The translations under genes and the position numbers were made by a program. The notes under the pieces are model-generated. The model did not search any database. It saw only the letters and a program-made list of their open reading frames with translations, and was not told the DNA's origin. Positions 1-11,599 of a stretch of DNA of 64,000 nt are shown piece by piece; positions within the stretch are counted from its first letter, which is position 1; each line of letters opens with the position of its first letter. The DNA is from Bombyx mori (Eukaryota > Arthropoda > Insecta > Lepidoptera > Bombycidae). Where the stretch lies: the NCBI RefSeq assembly GCF_030269925.1, contig NC_085108.1:5332001-5396000 (forward strand), given 5' to 3'.

Positions 1-584
1 TGCGTAGTACAAAGTATTTTAATTTACAATTCTTCTCAGTCGTGTCACTCTTGACAGTTTGGTCGTGATCGTCATGTAGAAGAAGAAGAAGAAGTTGTTC
101 TAGTGTTGGAAGGGGCAGACTTGATGCGTCTCACGATGTCGCGCCATCTCTCCCTGCTCGATGCCATTCTACTGCACTCATTTACAATATGATATATAAT
201 TTATAAAATAGTCTCTGTGACAATCTCAGCAGGAAATGTAGTATGCGGTATTATTTTTATCTGCCAATGGCATAATTTGACATTTTTAGGTATCAGGTTG
301 TATGTTGAAATAACAGCTTTAGTTTTTATAAGTATTTTTCTTGTTATTGTAGCGAAACACTCTACATCGGAAAATTCACTATATCCTCAGATGTTACTCA
401 ACTATGGTTTCTTTCGAAATCCAAATCTTTGATTCCCTTTAAAAAAACCTTTTATAGAGTTGCAGCAGTAGCTGTTTGGTGGGAGTGTTTCTTCTGATGT
501 AAATATGAAATAAAGGTGATTTGCTGTGTAGCATCTCTGCGAGGGACTGCTCTGATGGAGGGGCTTCTCGTGTTCATCTAAAAA
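1..584. other. Upstream sequence without a supported gene
   Basis: AT-rich sequence with a short GAA-type run near position 80. A 71-codon open frame at 217-432 has no recognisable domain, no splice context and no coding bias I can point to, so I do not call it a gene. Confidence 0.5.
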
Positions 585-700
585 TTAACTGAAAATCTCT
601 CCGTAAAAAAGAAATATTTTATTGAAACTGTATTTCATCTCATTTAATTTCATCCCAATTGATTAAAGTCTCAAATTAATTAATATCGTAGGTATCATTT
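585..700 (+). repeat. 3' portion of unnamed SINE-like repeat 'D'
   Basis: Matches the distal half of the repeat seen complete at 33106-33522: an 'aaaatctc' segment, then ATTTCATCTCATTTAATTTC-type runs and the GATTAA-TCTCAAATTAAT segment. It lacks the GACTTTTTGGCGGG start, so it is a partial copy. Confidence 0.6.
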
Positions 701-838
701 CGCTTCAGATCAAAAAATTCATATTATGTAATAATTATATTATGTATTTATTGAAAATCAATCACACTAATCAATCGCTAACGATGGTGCATCGTAAATG
801 TTAAGTTATGTATTCGACAAATTGTTATGTTATATTAA

Positions 839-1553
839 TCGGACTTTTGGGCGGGAAGGCGAGGAGTGAAGTTGTGTGATTAGTTTTATTTTGTTCATTT
901 AGTGTTTCTTCAGGTTTAAATGTGTAATAATTGTATTCATTTGTATTAAATTGTATTAAATTGTAATAATTTGTATCTGTGAAAGTGCACAAATGTGGGA
1001 AAATGAAACAATGCCGTTGAACGTAACTTCTAGGATCCTCCAAAAAGTCAACTGAAAAATTCTCAGTAAAGGACCCCATTTTACTGAAATTATTTTCATC
1101 TCATCTCGTTTCGTCCCATTTTATTTCATGCCATGTTTCATATTAACTTCATTTCATTTCGTAATATCATTTTTCAAAATAAAAAAAGATTTAATTTTTT
1201 TTTATTGCTAGGTGGATGGACGAGCTCATAGCCCACCTGGTGTTAAGTGGTTACTGGAGCCCATAGATATTTACGACGTAAATGTGCCACCCACCTTGAG
1301 ATATAAGTTTTAAGGTCTCAAGTATAGTTACAACGGCTGCCCCGCCCTTCAAACCGAAACGCATTACTGCTTCACGGCAGAAATAGGCAGGGCGGTAGTA
1401 CCCACCCGCGCGGACTCACGGCAGGTCCTACCACCAGTAATTACGCAAATTATAATTTTGCGGGTTTCATTTTTATTACACGATAATTAAAATTAAAATA
1501 AAACTTGACGTAAGGGTCTTAGTTACCAGGTCATAAAATCTTTAAAAAAAGAA
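839..1553 (+). repeat. SINE-like repeat 'D' interrupted by a Bm1 copy
   Basis: Begins near the defined start of this repeat (GACTTTTGGGCGGG), carries the internal GTGTTTCTTCAGGTTTAAATG segment and resumes after the Bm1 at 1192-1482 with the terminal GGTCTTAGTTACCAGGTCAT block and an A-rich tail. Other copies lie at 33106-33522, 41576-43411 and 59493-60107. Confidence 0.75.
1192..1482 (-). repeat. Bm1 SINE, 5'-truncated
   Basis: The poly(T) start is followed by the reverse complement of the Bm1 body: the GGACGAGCTCA...CCCACCTGGTGTTAAG block, the CGCATTACTGCTTCACGGCAG block and the GGTCCTACCACCAGTAATTA block. It stops before the tRNA-like head. It lies inside repeat D. Confidence 0.85.
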
Positions 1554-1568
1554 AACAAATCCGCTTTA

Positions 1569-2114
1569 TGCCGGCCACTGACATGCGCGCAAATATTCGT
1601 AGATTGTACGAATGTTTGCGCGCATGTGGAGGGCCGTCAAACATTCATTCGCAAACCTAGCGGCTGTGCAAATGGGTTCGCATACTCAATTTGCGAACCC
1701 GTTTGCGCTCCCTCCTACACTTGTTTACGAATGTCTCACGAATTTCTCATCCTTTTTAATTCGTCAATAGAACATTGAAGAGAAAAAGAGTTTTTAATTC
1801 TTTCCCAGACATCATTAACAGCCATGCTGTTTTTATGGGATTTCTTTTGATGAAGATACGCTACACAGTAGACGTCACGAACTATGAAAATGGCGTATAG
1901 TATACGTCCGTTACCTTCGCAATCGTCGGCGCAACTGGGCAAGCGAATGTGTGGGAGACTACGCGAAGGTTCGAGGTTCGCGCGCTTTGATGTCTGTTAA
2001 AAAACCGACACAGCTTGGAAAACCACGAATGCAGCGAAAGCTTTGCATAATCATTCGCAAATGTCGTCCTACACTTGGGGGTTTGCGTATTCGTGCGCAT
2101 GTGAGTGACCGGTG
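1569..2114. mobile_element. PIF/Harbinger-like non-autonomous element
   Basis: The ends are inverted: TGCCGGCCACTGACATGCGC on the left matches the reverse complement of the right end at 16 of 20 positions. Flanks are TTA at 1566-1568 and 2115-2117, the 3-bp duplication expected of this superfamily. On the - strand inside (about 1738-1890) a short frame reads AVNDVWERIKNSF...SIDELK, resembling the start of a MADF-type DNA-binding domain, which Harbinger second ORFs carry. No transposase is present, so it would depend on an autonomous relative. The superfamily call rests on the TTA duplication, the terminal repeats and the MADF-like remnant; the exact family is unknown. Confidence 0.7.
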
Positions 2115-2179
2115 TTAGATTAAAAAAAAAGAAGTAATGTACATATCAACTGATAATTTATCATGCCCAATAACACGTT

Positions 2180-2262
2180 TGACCGGCCGCACTGGGGATC
2201 ACTTGGAGGGGCCTATGTTCAGCAGTGGACAGTGGACAGGCTGAGATGATGATGAACAAAAA
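2180..2262 (+). repeat. LINE C-terminal scrap
   Basis: The + strand reads RPHWGSLGGAYVQQWTVDRLR followed by a stop and a GATGATGATG run, the usual carboxyl end of a lepidopteran endonuclease/reverse-transcriptase LINE. Only the last ~25 codons remain. Confidence 0.65.
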
Positions 2263-4100
2263 CCACTGAAGTATGAAACCTAAACACGTTTGAAAGCTAT
2301 GTTTGTGTTGGACGCTCTCTATGACTTTTCACACACTGGCGATGCCAAAACATTCGACAACAGTATCAATTTCAAATGCAATAAGGCGATTTTTCCTATT
2401 CCATTAAAGAAAAATCCTTGGTTTAATATGAAGTCACTGACATGTCTTTAGTTGAACCGTAAACTTATCTTGTCTATAATTCGAACACCGAGACCAACCA
2501 ATCTAAGGGTTAACCACAGCCGTCGCTTGCCAATAACGATATTAACTTAAATTACAATATTTTTATATAATAAAGAGCAGACGGATAACGTAGCGAACTC
2601 TTCACAAGAACACGTATTGAGCAAGAGATAGTCAATAAGGTGTGCTTACGTTTCAGAGCTTTCGTGTGGGGCAAATACAAAGGGAATTAATTGAGCAACC
2701 GAGAAGTCGAATTCGAAAAATCGAAGCATAACATATGACACAAAGCCTGCAGAGAGAAAAGTGATCCATAGTGCAATTATTCCCTAATTGTTGGCTAAAG
2801 AGACTATTCCATCTGCTGTCGGACTGGTAAATGAGCTCACGTATTCTACGTGAGAGAATTTGGTAAGAATAGCTTTAGCAACAGCCATAGAGTTACTATT
2901 CTAACTGGAGTGCTTACTTCGTTTGACATAATAACTAAAAATATACTTTATCTCTATAGCTTAAAGTTTATTTTTAAATAGCAAAAGATGTAAGGAAAAA
3001 CGGTCTGAAAAGAGAATGATTATTAAGTGGTGGTGTCCCTCTCGCACATTTTACAAACAAAAAGCAGTGTTGCTAGCTTAGGGGATTTTCCGTAAAATCT
3101 CGGAATTTGGACCCCCGTCTTAGTTATCAAAAATGGCTTTTAGTGGTTAGTGGATTTTTTAGTAGCTTGGGCGTTGTTGAAAATTATCGAAAAGGTTAAA
3201 ATCAATCCACTTTACAGGATTTTAAACATTTTATGACAATAATATATCTAAATACATATTATTTAAACGATGTGACTTAAACTTAACTAGAAAATGTTGC
3301 GACAATTTAGAATTTCCATCAACGTCAATAATTAAATTGGTTCAAAATAAACGTACAAAGTTATGGTGAAATTAGTTTCTGATGATGACAATTTATTAAA
3401 ATAAATTATATAAGAAGTATTGATTATATGATATATATTGATTTTTAATAGAACATCATGTATTAATAAAGCTCATTAACAAAAAAATTATTGTTCTATA
3501 TTAATAAGAACTCTGTTTAATGGAAAATGTAATGGTAGGTACGTAGATTTCTGATGGTTTTCATGTTGAATTTGGTGGGAAGCCAGATTAATTGTTGGCA
3601 TCACCGAAAAAGAGCTATGAATGGATTAAAAGAAAAATGGCGTCTATTTACGTTTGTAGTGCGAAGTTAAAATGGCACTGATACAGCTTGTGGCTTGTTT
3701 TTTTTCGAAAATCGTGAAACTTTCCGTGTAATCATGGTGAACACTTTTAATGTAAGTGGTTTTAAGCGAGAATCCTCTCCAGTTTGTGGAATATCCTTCC
3801 ATATGTCAGATTCATTGATAAATTTTTACTAGTGTGAGCATATATTTTTAAAATGTGAGATATTTTTTCTCATTATAATATTTAATACCATTTGTCTTGT
3901 AAATTGTACTTAATCTATGTCATATACTAAATTTGAAAAAACAATCGTGAAAACTATAATTTTGCAATGTATTTTTTATATTATAAGAGCCATCACGTAG
4001 TATTTTTTGAACTTTTTTTATTGTATTGAATAGCGTCGCACGCAAGCATGTATATCATTTGCCTGACGTTAAGCCAACGAGGAGGATCTTCTAGTAAATA
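2263..4100. other. About 1.8 kb with no recognised feature
   Basis: AT-rich, with no open frame of convincing length and no repeat family I recognise. Confidence 0.4.
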
Positions 4101-4310
4101 TGACGTTGGAATTTCTGGAAAATGTTCTATATAAAGGTCAAACAAGAAGAATCAAGTACTCAAACGCAAGAAATAAAAAATACCCCGAGAAAAGCAAAAT
4201 TACGACAAGATGTTAAGGTATTGAAACAAAAACTTAAAAGCCGCGAAATAGTGATTGTAAATATAAAGTCGATTTTAGATTTATTAAAGAAAAATGGCGA
4301 TTTTTAATTG
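4101..4310 (+). pseudogene. Basic coiled-coil fragment, possibly THAP/P-element-like
   Basis: An open frame ends at a stop near 4305 and encodes a charged helical stretch containing TPRKAKLRQDVKVLKQKLK and LDLLKKNGDF. The STQT-x-TPRK-x-basic helix arrangement resembles the coiled coil that follows the zinc finger in THAP-domain/P-element-like proteins. No upstream zinc finger (C2CH) is visible in the same frame, so this would be a decayed remnant. It could also be a short non-coding open frame. Confidence 0.3.
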
Positions 4311-5339
4311 AATTGAAATTTAAATTGCGAAATTTTAATGATACTCATGGTCCACTTAGATATTGATTAAAATAAATTATGTATTTCGTTGAAAAAAAAG
4401 AATTTACTTAAAATAGAGGAAATGTTATATTATAAGACTACAGAAAATTAACTGAACTTAATAATAATAATATAACCAATATTTTGTAAATAGACATCAA
4501 GTACTATGTGTATTGTGTTATGTGTATTGACTTGTCATTTAAGAGTTATTTAATTGTCTACATATAACAAATAAATGAATTTCAGTTCATTTCATTTTAT
4601 TACCCATTGTGTTTTATTTCCTAAAATGTAACTAGTAGACTTAATATACACGTGTCATGAAAATAGCACAGAAGTAAAAATACAAGCAATTTTAAATCAA
4701 TTGAAGATGTGAATGTAGGAAAAGAGCACCCGATACGCGCAGACCATGTGTGTTGCAATGTCTCACTTAGTGTGTCAAATATTAATTTGCACGGCCCACT
4801 TAGCCAGTACATTAAAGTAGGAATTGCGTAATTAAGTTCAGTATTCGGACGTTAAACATGAGTTTGAGGAAGTTTAAGTAATAGAACTGAGGTAATGATG
4901 TTTGTAATAAAACTCAGTGCTAGATTTTCGACAACGCAGCAACTTCCAAAAAAAACCGTCGAAAAAAAGTCACCATGACGACGAAGCAATGTTTAGAATT
5001 GAATTTACATAAATAAAACGTTGCAAGCACGTGTTTTGTATTTACATAGGGTTACACAGAATTACTTAAGGTAAATTCAAAACTGATGCATGTGTATAAT
5101 TGTGTCCTATAAATACATTTTATATGGTCACCACATTAGACAAGGACACCGCGACCAAAAAGTATTCTCTTTCGAGACCGATTTCTCGGCATTAGACAGC
5201 ACTCCAGTTGTAGGTACTTATTAACTCCATGGCAACAGCAGTCTTTTACTGAATCTACCACTGAATAGAAATTACCCATAATGCAGTAATAGTGCGCACA
5301 TATACGACATTGTGTAGTACAATTGAACAGAGCCGCTAC

Positions 5340-5768
5340 TAGTCAGTAAGTACAAAACGATATTTTATGAAATCTGAATTACGATTGTGAGTATTGTGAA
5401 TGTGTGTAAGTGTGAAACAGAAATGTTTTTCATCGCAACAGTGTTTTTTTTTGAGTTTATGGCCTGGTATCTAGACCTTCAGCAAACAGTGATTGCACCA
5501 TTTGACAGTTGCCAGCCTCATTTAAATTCATTCAACAATAAAATTAATTTATCTAGCAACCCAGTTACTATGAGAGATCGTGTCAGACGGGTTGCTTTAC
5601 ACGACCGATTCTTTCCGTAAAGTAATTGATTTCTTTTTAATTAAATTAGAGAGAATACTGAATAGTGGTGATACCGCGAAGTGCGAAGTGAGCCATGAGA
5701 ATCGTTACTGTGCACATAAAAGAATTGAATAGTACTTGAATACAAAGTGATGTAAAAGTGAAACAAAA
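5340..5768 (+). promoter_or_regulatory. PIP5K 5' leader region with a short upstream ORF
   Basis: This lies directly upstream of the kinase ATG and probably contains the 5' untranslated region, but the transcription start cannot be placed from sequence. An upstream ATG at 5695 opens a 14-codon frame (MRIVTVHIKELNST) that stops before the main ATG. If transcribed it could lower initiation at 5769. A 77-codon frame at 5387-5620 shows no family resemblance. Confidence 0.35.
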
Positions 5769-5865
5769 ATGGCTTCGGGCGATTCAGATCACATAGAAGT
5801 GATGGAAAGTTCTGTTTTGAAAAAGTCTGAGAACGCTACGGAGCAGTCAGTCGCCGAGGACGATG
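5769..5865 (+). CDS. PIP5K: PIP5K exon 1 (N-terminus)
   Basis: Probable first coding exon of the type I phosphatidylinositol-4-phosphate 5-kinase, which makes PI(4,5)P2 at membranes. Translation begins at ACAAAAATGGC, a good insect initiation context, giving MASGDSDHIEVMESSVLKK and an acidic end at GDD. The exon ends in phase 1 at GATG/GTAATG. It encodes residues 1-32 plus one base. This tail is not conserved across PIP5Ks, so assignment rests on strand, frame continuity with exon 2 and consensus splice sites rather than homology. The conserved kinase exons lie 20 kb and more downstream; an alternative first exon cannot be excluded. Confidence 0.6.
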
Positions 5866-5983
5866 GTAATGTCATATATTCAATAATACAGCACATTCTT
5901 TTGTTATAATCCTATTATGACATATTAGTTTACGGGTTACAAGTTTTAAGCGTACAATTAAATAAACTAATATTTTATTACAG

Positions 5984-6027
5984 ATCGCGACAGGAGTTCG
6001 ATCGCCGAAAAAAATGTACCTTACGAC
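5984..6027 (+). CDS. PIP5K: PIP5K exon 2 (44 bp)
   Basis: A short exon bounded by TTTATTACAG and GAC/GTAAGT, both strong. Joined to exon 1 it restores phase 0 and reads DRDRSSIAEKNVPYD (residues 33-47), a polar tail leading to the PxxGPMGAISKVHKS segment of exon 3. Exons 1 and 2 total exactly 141 bases, which supports the join. The following intron is about 19.3 kb and filled with transposon insertions. The N-terminal tail varies in length and sequence among PIP5K isoforms. Confidence 0.6.
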
Positions 6028-6865
6028 GTAAGTTTAAATAATTGTTAAATATAATGTAGTGCTATGAATATAGTAGTAACACATAAAAAACTAAATGACA
6101 ATAATTGTAGAAAGTTTGTTCATTAGGTCAGCGTTGCTCCCTTTTTGAAATGTGGACTTGAACATGAAGCCTTTAAAGCTATTAAAACGATGATAATGTA
6201 ATTATTCATAAAATAAATTCATTCATTTATTACACTTAGTTAACTGAGCGCCGGTTTTAAGTTTAATTAATAACATGGGACAAAGCATTTGAAATACATT
6301 ACACACTGTATTCAAAACAATCACAAATTAATAATACACATTATGAATCATTTTTGACATACACTAATAATAATTCACTTAGTAGGTAACATGTAATGTT
6401 TATCATAACTTCAAAATAAACAGGATGTAAATCATGTATGTAAAACAATGCCTGTAAATATCCTAAAGCGTTGTTATTTAATTTTAATTAACATTTAAAG
6501 TGACTGCTTATATTTGTGTGTGATTGTGTCTTTTTAGTATTGGTAAGTGATTTTACTATATTTGAGTAAATTCTATTGTAATTTGTGGACAAATCACTAA
6601 AATGCTAAAGATCTAGAATCGAAAATAGTTTCATAAAAAATAAACAACAAAAATATTGAATCAAGTACTGAATTCCATCATGACTGCCAGGAAAATGTGA
6701 ATTATATTAATACTTTAATTTTAATTAAATTTAATTTAATCATGCATTTGGCATTGGCAAAAATAGTCATCTTGTTAAATGTCCGTGCTGGCTTCAAAAA
6801 TACCCTTCAGTCACTAAGATTACACAGCTGGTTGATTGATAAGTGTACCTGCTGATCTCATAATA
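6028..6865. other. Start of PIP5K intron 2, no feature seen
   Basis: AT-rich intronic sequence with no recognised repeat. Confidence 0.5.
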
Positions 6866-8521
6866 GGTTGGGGAAAAGGTCTCTCTGCATTCTTTAAGAA
6901 AATTCACAACATTTTTTAATAAAGTTTATTTACATTTAACTAAAGTATGTAGGTACCATTTTCTTCGATAACTTTTTGTCATCTTGTAGGTAGGGATATG
7001 ATCCCATTGCTATAGAAATTTTGGGACTTCTAATCAAAATACCACGACATTTGGTTTTGGCCGCCCTCTCGTTATATTAACCTGACACTGCCTAAAGATT
7101 TCTGAAGAGACCGAAATAGGTGGAAATCTGAAGGTGCAAGGTCAGGACTATACGGCGGATGTATTAACACCTCCCAGCCAAGCTCTCTTAAATTTTGCTG
7201 AGTGGCTAAAGATGTGTGAGGTCTGGCGTTATTATGATGAACAACCATACCCCTTCTGTTGATGAATTCTGGCCATTTTCTTTCAACTTCTTGCTTTAAT
7301 CTCATCAATTGTTAGCAGTAGAGTTCAGAATTGATGGTCCTTTTTTTTATTTTTTATTGCTTAGATGGATGGACGAGCTCACAGCCCACCTGGTGTTAAG
7401 TGGTTACTGGAGCCCATAGACATCTACAACGTAAATGTGCCACCCACCTCGAGATATAAGTTCTAAGATCTCAGTATAGTTACAACGGCTACCCCACCCT
7501 TCGAACCGAAACGCATTACTGCTTCACGGCGGAAATAGGCGGGGTGGTGGTACCTACCCGTGCGGACTCCCAAGAGGTCCTACCACCAGTAATTACGCAA
7601 ATTATAATTTTGCGGGTTTCATTTTTATTACACGATGTTATTCCTTCACCGTGGAAGTCAATCATGAACATTTGTTGAGTACGTATTTCATTAGAAAAAT
7701 TGGTACCCGCCTGCGGGATTCGAAGACCGGTGCATCGCTTCAACACGAATGCACCGGACGTCTTATCCGTTAGGCCACGATGACTACTATCCTGCCTGGT
7801 AGTAACTCATAATGAATAATGCCCTTCCAATCACACCACACACACACCAACGCCTTATTGCGAGTTAACCTGGGTTTCACCACAGTCTGTGAAGCGACCT
7901 TTTTCACACGTTCTTGTCGTACGTGATCCACTTTTCATCACCAATTATCAGCTTCTTCAAAAATGGTTCAGTTTCATTACGTTATAATAAAGAATTACAA
8001 ATGAGTAGGTACATTAGGTTTCAGTGAGCTCGTGAGGTACCCAAATATCGACCTTTTTTATGTAACCAGTTTTTCCAAATGCGCCAAAACTGTTTTGTGG
8101 TCAATTCCCAGTTCATCAGCTACATTGTAACATTTTATCCGTAATAGGGCGACCAGAGCTACATGCATCTTTGAAATAAAAATTTCCAGATTGAAAAAAC
8201 TTAAACCCAATTTGTGCTACTCGCACAGACACTGCACTAGGTCCATAAACATCGAAATTTTTTTTCACGACCTGTGTTGAATTTTTACCATTTTTGTAGT
8301 AAAACTTTTAAAATGTTTCGAATTTCTATATTAGATTCACTCATCTTGACAGTACGAAAAATAAATAAAAATCATATATTTTCCTAATTTGAATTTAAAA
8401 TTATCTTCTTTATTTTAAGCTTTTAATGGTACCAAAACCAGCCAGATACAAATAGTATTGCCAAAGAGATTTTATTACAAGTTCATACATACTATAATGT
8501 GAAAAGACTTTTTCCCCAACC
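6866..8521 (-). mobile_element. mariner transposon, inactivated, with Bm1 inserted
   Basis: Ends GGTTGGGGAAAAGG and CTTTTTCCCCAACC are inverted and flanked by TA at 6864-6865 and 8522-8523. The transposase lies on the - strand in pieces. Near 7900-7980 it reads EPFLKKLIIGDEKW, holding the first catalytic Asp. At 7072-7308 it reads HNNARPHTSLAT, then HPPYSPDLAPSDFHLF, holding the third Asp with mariner D34D spacing. The second catalytic Asp, normally in HDNARPH, is Asn here, and the frame is broken by the SINE at about 7341-7795 and by other lesions. It cannot encode a working transposase. Confidence 0.9.
7341..7795 (-). repeat. Bm1 SINE, near full length, inside mariner
   Basis: Starts with poly(T) and runs through the whole Bm1 body to the reversed tRNA-like head, including GGATTCGAAGACCGG (B-box region) and GACGTCTTATCCGTTAGGCCACGATGAC (A-box region). 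It splits the mariner sequence TTGATGGTCC/TGCCTGG, so it is younger than the mariner. Confidence 0.9.
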
Positions 8522-9880
8522 TATTATATTTTGGTATATAATTAGTTTACATTTGGCAGATTTGATTATGATATTTATCATTTATATGTGTATTGCAAGT
8601 GAAGTCTTTGGTAATCGCATATTGTAATTGGTAGTTATAAGATATAACAACCTAGTTCTCAAAAACCATATTCAAAGCATTGTCAAACAACCAACTATAT
8701 TACACAAATACAATTCTTGTTGCTTCATCAAGCAATAATAAGCTTAACAACCTTAAGTTATCCAAACCACTGCAGATAAATGAAAATATTCAGTCTGTCG
8801 ATATGCAATTTTTAAAAACCACACACAAATAACTTGATATTACACAATAGCTATCTAATATCATCAAAACCATGTTTATGAGGTACACCTAATGGTGCTA
8901 CTCCATGAGTCTTGGCAGATAAAACATAAATTATTATTAAGAAAATTTTGATAATACAAACATTTAGCAATGAAATTATGCAAATTTAAATTGTAAAGCA
9001 AAATATTATGCAAATATTATTGTATGTTCTTGAAGCTGCCCAAGATGAATAAATCTGATTATTTAACTAAATTATATTGTATAAATTTTGTACCGGCTTG
9101 TGGTGCATAAGGGAGTTTCTTGTGGTAATAAAACTCCAGCACTTTATATTATTCTGATATATTTTAATGGAGATTTACAGCGTGCTTGAAGAGCGGGTAG
9201 TGAATGAACGAATGATAGCGAAATACATTAACTTATTAAGCTGTGATACTTAGCGCCTTAGAAGGCTAGCATCTTTGACTTTGCTCTAAAATAATTGAAG
9301 GCACTGGCCTGAACAAATTTGTTTTCAATACTATGATTTGCGTTTTATTATCATAAACATTTACAATAAAATTTAAAACAAATTATCGAAATTTTTTTAT
9401 CAATATTTTATTCATTTATCTATATTACTATAATAAAGAGAAACATATAAAAAAATCAATGTTTAGAAAGCATCCTATAATTAAAACCTAACTCTCAAAA
9501 ATATAGATTTGTTTGATTGTTTGTGCTAATGATCTGGCATGGGTAGATTCTACACATATTCTACTCATATCTGTCATGAAGCAGTCCTGCATTCAATATG
9601 AAAGGTTGTTATCATTGTTACACAAATTTGAACTAAAACCAGAGGGTCAACGTACCCATATTGCGAATTTAATTTGAGATATCTGTTGACTCTGATAACC
9701 ACATAAAGTTTGAAGTTTGTGCGGGGCTCATTGAGGTAAACAAATTAATAATAACAATCAATAACCAAGTAACCAAATAGCATCATAGTGACTAACGTAA
9801 GTGATGTGATGTAGTGATACTAGCAAGCTGCGCTGTATCTTGAGAAGCGGTTTGTGAAATGGTTTGAAATGGTCTTACAG
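8522..9880. other. Intron 2 stretch, no recognised feature
   Basis: About 1.3 kb of AT-rich sequence without coding signals or a repeat family I can name. Confidence 0.45.
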
Positions 9881-10000
9881 GACCATTCCATACCATACAA
9901 GACCATTCCATACCATAAAAGACCATTCCATACCATAAAAGACCATTCCATAACATAAAAGACCATTCCATACCATACAAGCCCATTCCATACCATACAA
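9881..10000. repeat. Tandem repeat, six 20-bp units
   Basis: Six units in exact register, consensus GACCATTCCATACCATAMAA, with only a few substitutions (unit 4 has TAACAT, unit 6 begins GCC). The array is flanked by imperfect GGTCTTAC/GACC palindromic segments. The open frame on the other strand is a by-product of the 20-bp period. Confidence 0.95.
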
Positions 10001-10242
10001 GAACAAGACCAAGGTCTTACAGAACTATAGTTCTGCCAGTCGCCCAGTTACTCTGGCATAACCCCCTAGCTAAGGTGGAAAAAAATTAAAAGTCCTGTTG
10101 TTCGGTCATATAAATAGGAGAAAGAAGATACTCTACCTGAAATTGAAATTCCTGTAAAGATTTGTATCAAAGCGTCTGCGTTTTGTTCGATTATTCGCCC
10201 AGCCTTCACAGAGAAATTTCAGTTTAATTATTTTGATACCCG

Positions 10243-10690
10243 TCCGGACTTGTCGTCGAACCCTTTGCTTGCGACGAAGGGTTCGACGAGTAAATTAACT
10301 CTCAGACACAGCCCACTGAGTTTCTCGCCAGATCTTCTCAGTGGGTCACGTTTCCGATCCGGTGGTGGATTCTGCGAAGCACGACTCTTGCTAGGGTTCG
10401 TGTTAGCATCGTCGTCAGGTTTGAGCCCCGTGAGCTCACCTACTAGTTAAGGTTCCGCTGGAATAGCCTAGAAAGGCTACCAGCTTGGGTAGGAAAAAAA
10501 TAATAATCTCGCCGGATCTTCTCAGCGGGTCGTGTTTCCGATCCGGTGGTAGATTCTGCGAAGCACTGCTCTTGCTAAGGCCAGTGTTAGCAACGCCTCC
10601 TGGTTTGAGCCCCGAGAACCTATACGTTAGGGTTACGTTGACATAGCCTCTCAAGGCTATCTATCAGCTTAGGTAGAAAAAAAAAAAACC
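10243..10690 (+). repeat. Two head-to-tail LINE 3' ends (BMC1-like)
   Basis: Both carry the block TTTCTCGCCRGATCTTCTCA, then TTCCGATCCGGTGGTAGATTCTGCGAAGCA, then GAGCTCACCTACTAGTTAAG-type sequence, ending GGTAGGAAAAAAA at about 10499 and GGTAGAAAAAAAAA at about 10688. The 5' start differs in each, as expected of 5'-truncated LINE insertions. BMC1 is a name from memory. Confidence 0.8.
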
Positions 10691-10951
10691 CGTCTGGACT
10701 AGTATAGGTATTCGATTCAACGCCCATTAATTATTGCCAACGCTAAAATTGCATCGGGAGCGCTCACTCTCTGCGCTGTATTTCCCAAGTAGGAACAGCC
10801 TTCAATAGTTTGTGACTCTATATGAAGAATTTACAATAAAAATGTTCAATTAATGATTTTCTGTACCCTTGCCAGTTCCGCTAGTAAAACCACCAGTAGG
10901 TATTTAAAGCCCAGCATTTCCATGCGCAAGTACTAATAGAATGGTTTCACT

Positions 10952-11232
10952 TTTTTTTTTTTTTATTGCTAAATGGGTGTACGTGCTCACAGCCCACCTG
11001 GTGTTAAGTGGTTACTGGAGCCCATAGACATCTACGACGTAAATGCGCCACCCACCTTGAGATATAAGTTTTAAGGTCTCAAGTACAGTTACAACGGCTG
11101 CCCCACCCTTCAAACCGAAACGCATTACTGCCTCACGATAGAAATAGGCAGGGCCGTGGTCCCGCGCGTACTCACAAGAGGTCCTACCACCAGTAATTAC
11201 GCAAATTATAATTTTGCGGGTTTCATTTTCAG
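10952..11232 (-). repeat. Bm1 SINE, left arm of inverted pair
   Basis: Poly(T) then the Bm1 body in reverse as far as the GCGGGTTTCATTTT segment. It faces a second Bm1 of opposite orientation at 11306-11523, about 75 bp away. Confidence 0.85.
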
Positions 11233-11305
11233 TATACTCGTAAATATGGGTATTGAATTGCAACCGACAGCGCAGCTGCGTATAAAAATCGACTAAATCG
11301 ATCGA

Positions 11306-11523
11306 CAGGTAGGTACCACCACCACTCTGCCTATTTCTGCCGTGAAGCAGTAATGCGTTTCGGTTTAAAGGGTGGGGCAGCCGCTGTACTATTAAAACTG
11401 AGACCTTAGAACTCATAGCTCAAGGTAGGTGGCGGCATTTACGTTGTAGCTATCTACGGGCTCCGGTAACCACTTAACACCAGGTAGGCTGTTGAGTTCG
11501 TCCACCTAACTAAACTATAAAAA
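11306..11523 (+). repeat. Bm1 SINE, right arm of inverted pair
   Basis: A 5'-truncated Bm1 starting at GGTAGGTACCACCACC and ending with the CACCTAACTAAACTATAAAAAAA tail. Together with the - strand copy it forms a long foldback structure. Confidence 0.85.
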
Positions 11524-11599
11524 AATAATCTTAAAATCTTATTCACACAGAAAACAATGTTCTTTTTATTTGCCTATTTAAAAATTGAATAAATATGGA

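Noticed and set aside
217..432. Hydrophobic 71-codon frame near the window start
   Set aside because: Could look like a membrane peptide, but AT-rich sequence gives such frames by chance and no homology or splice context supports it.
5387..5620. 77-codon frame upstream of PIP5K
   Set aside because: No domain and not in frame with the kinase; treated as possible 5' leader sequence only.
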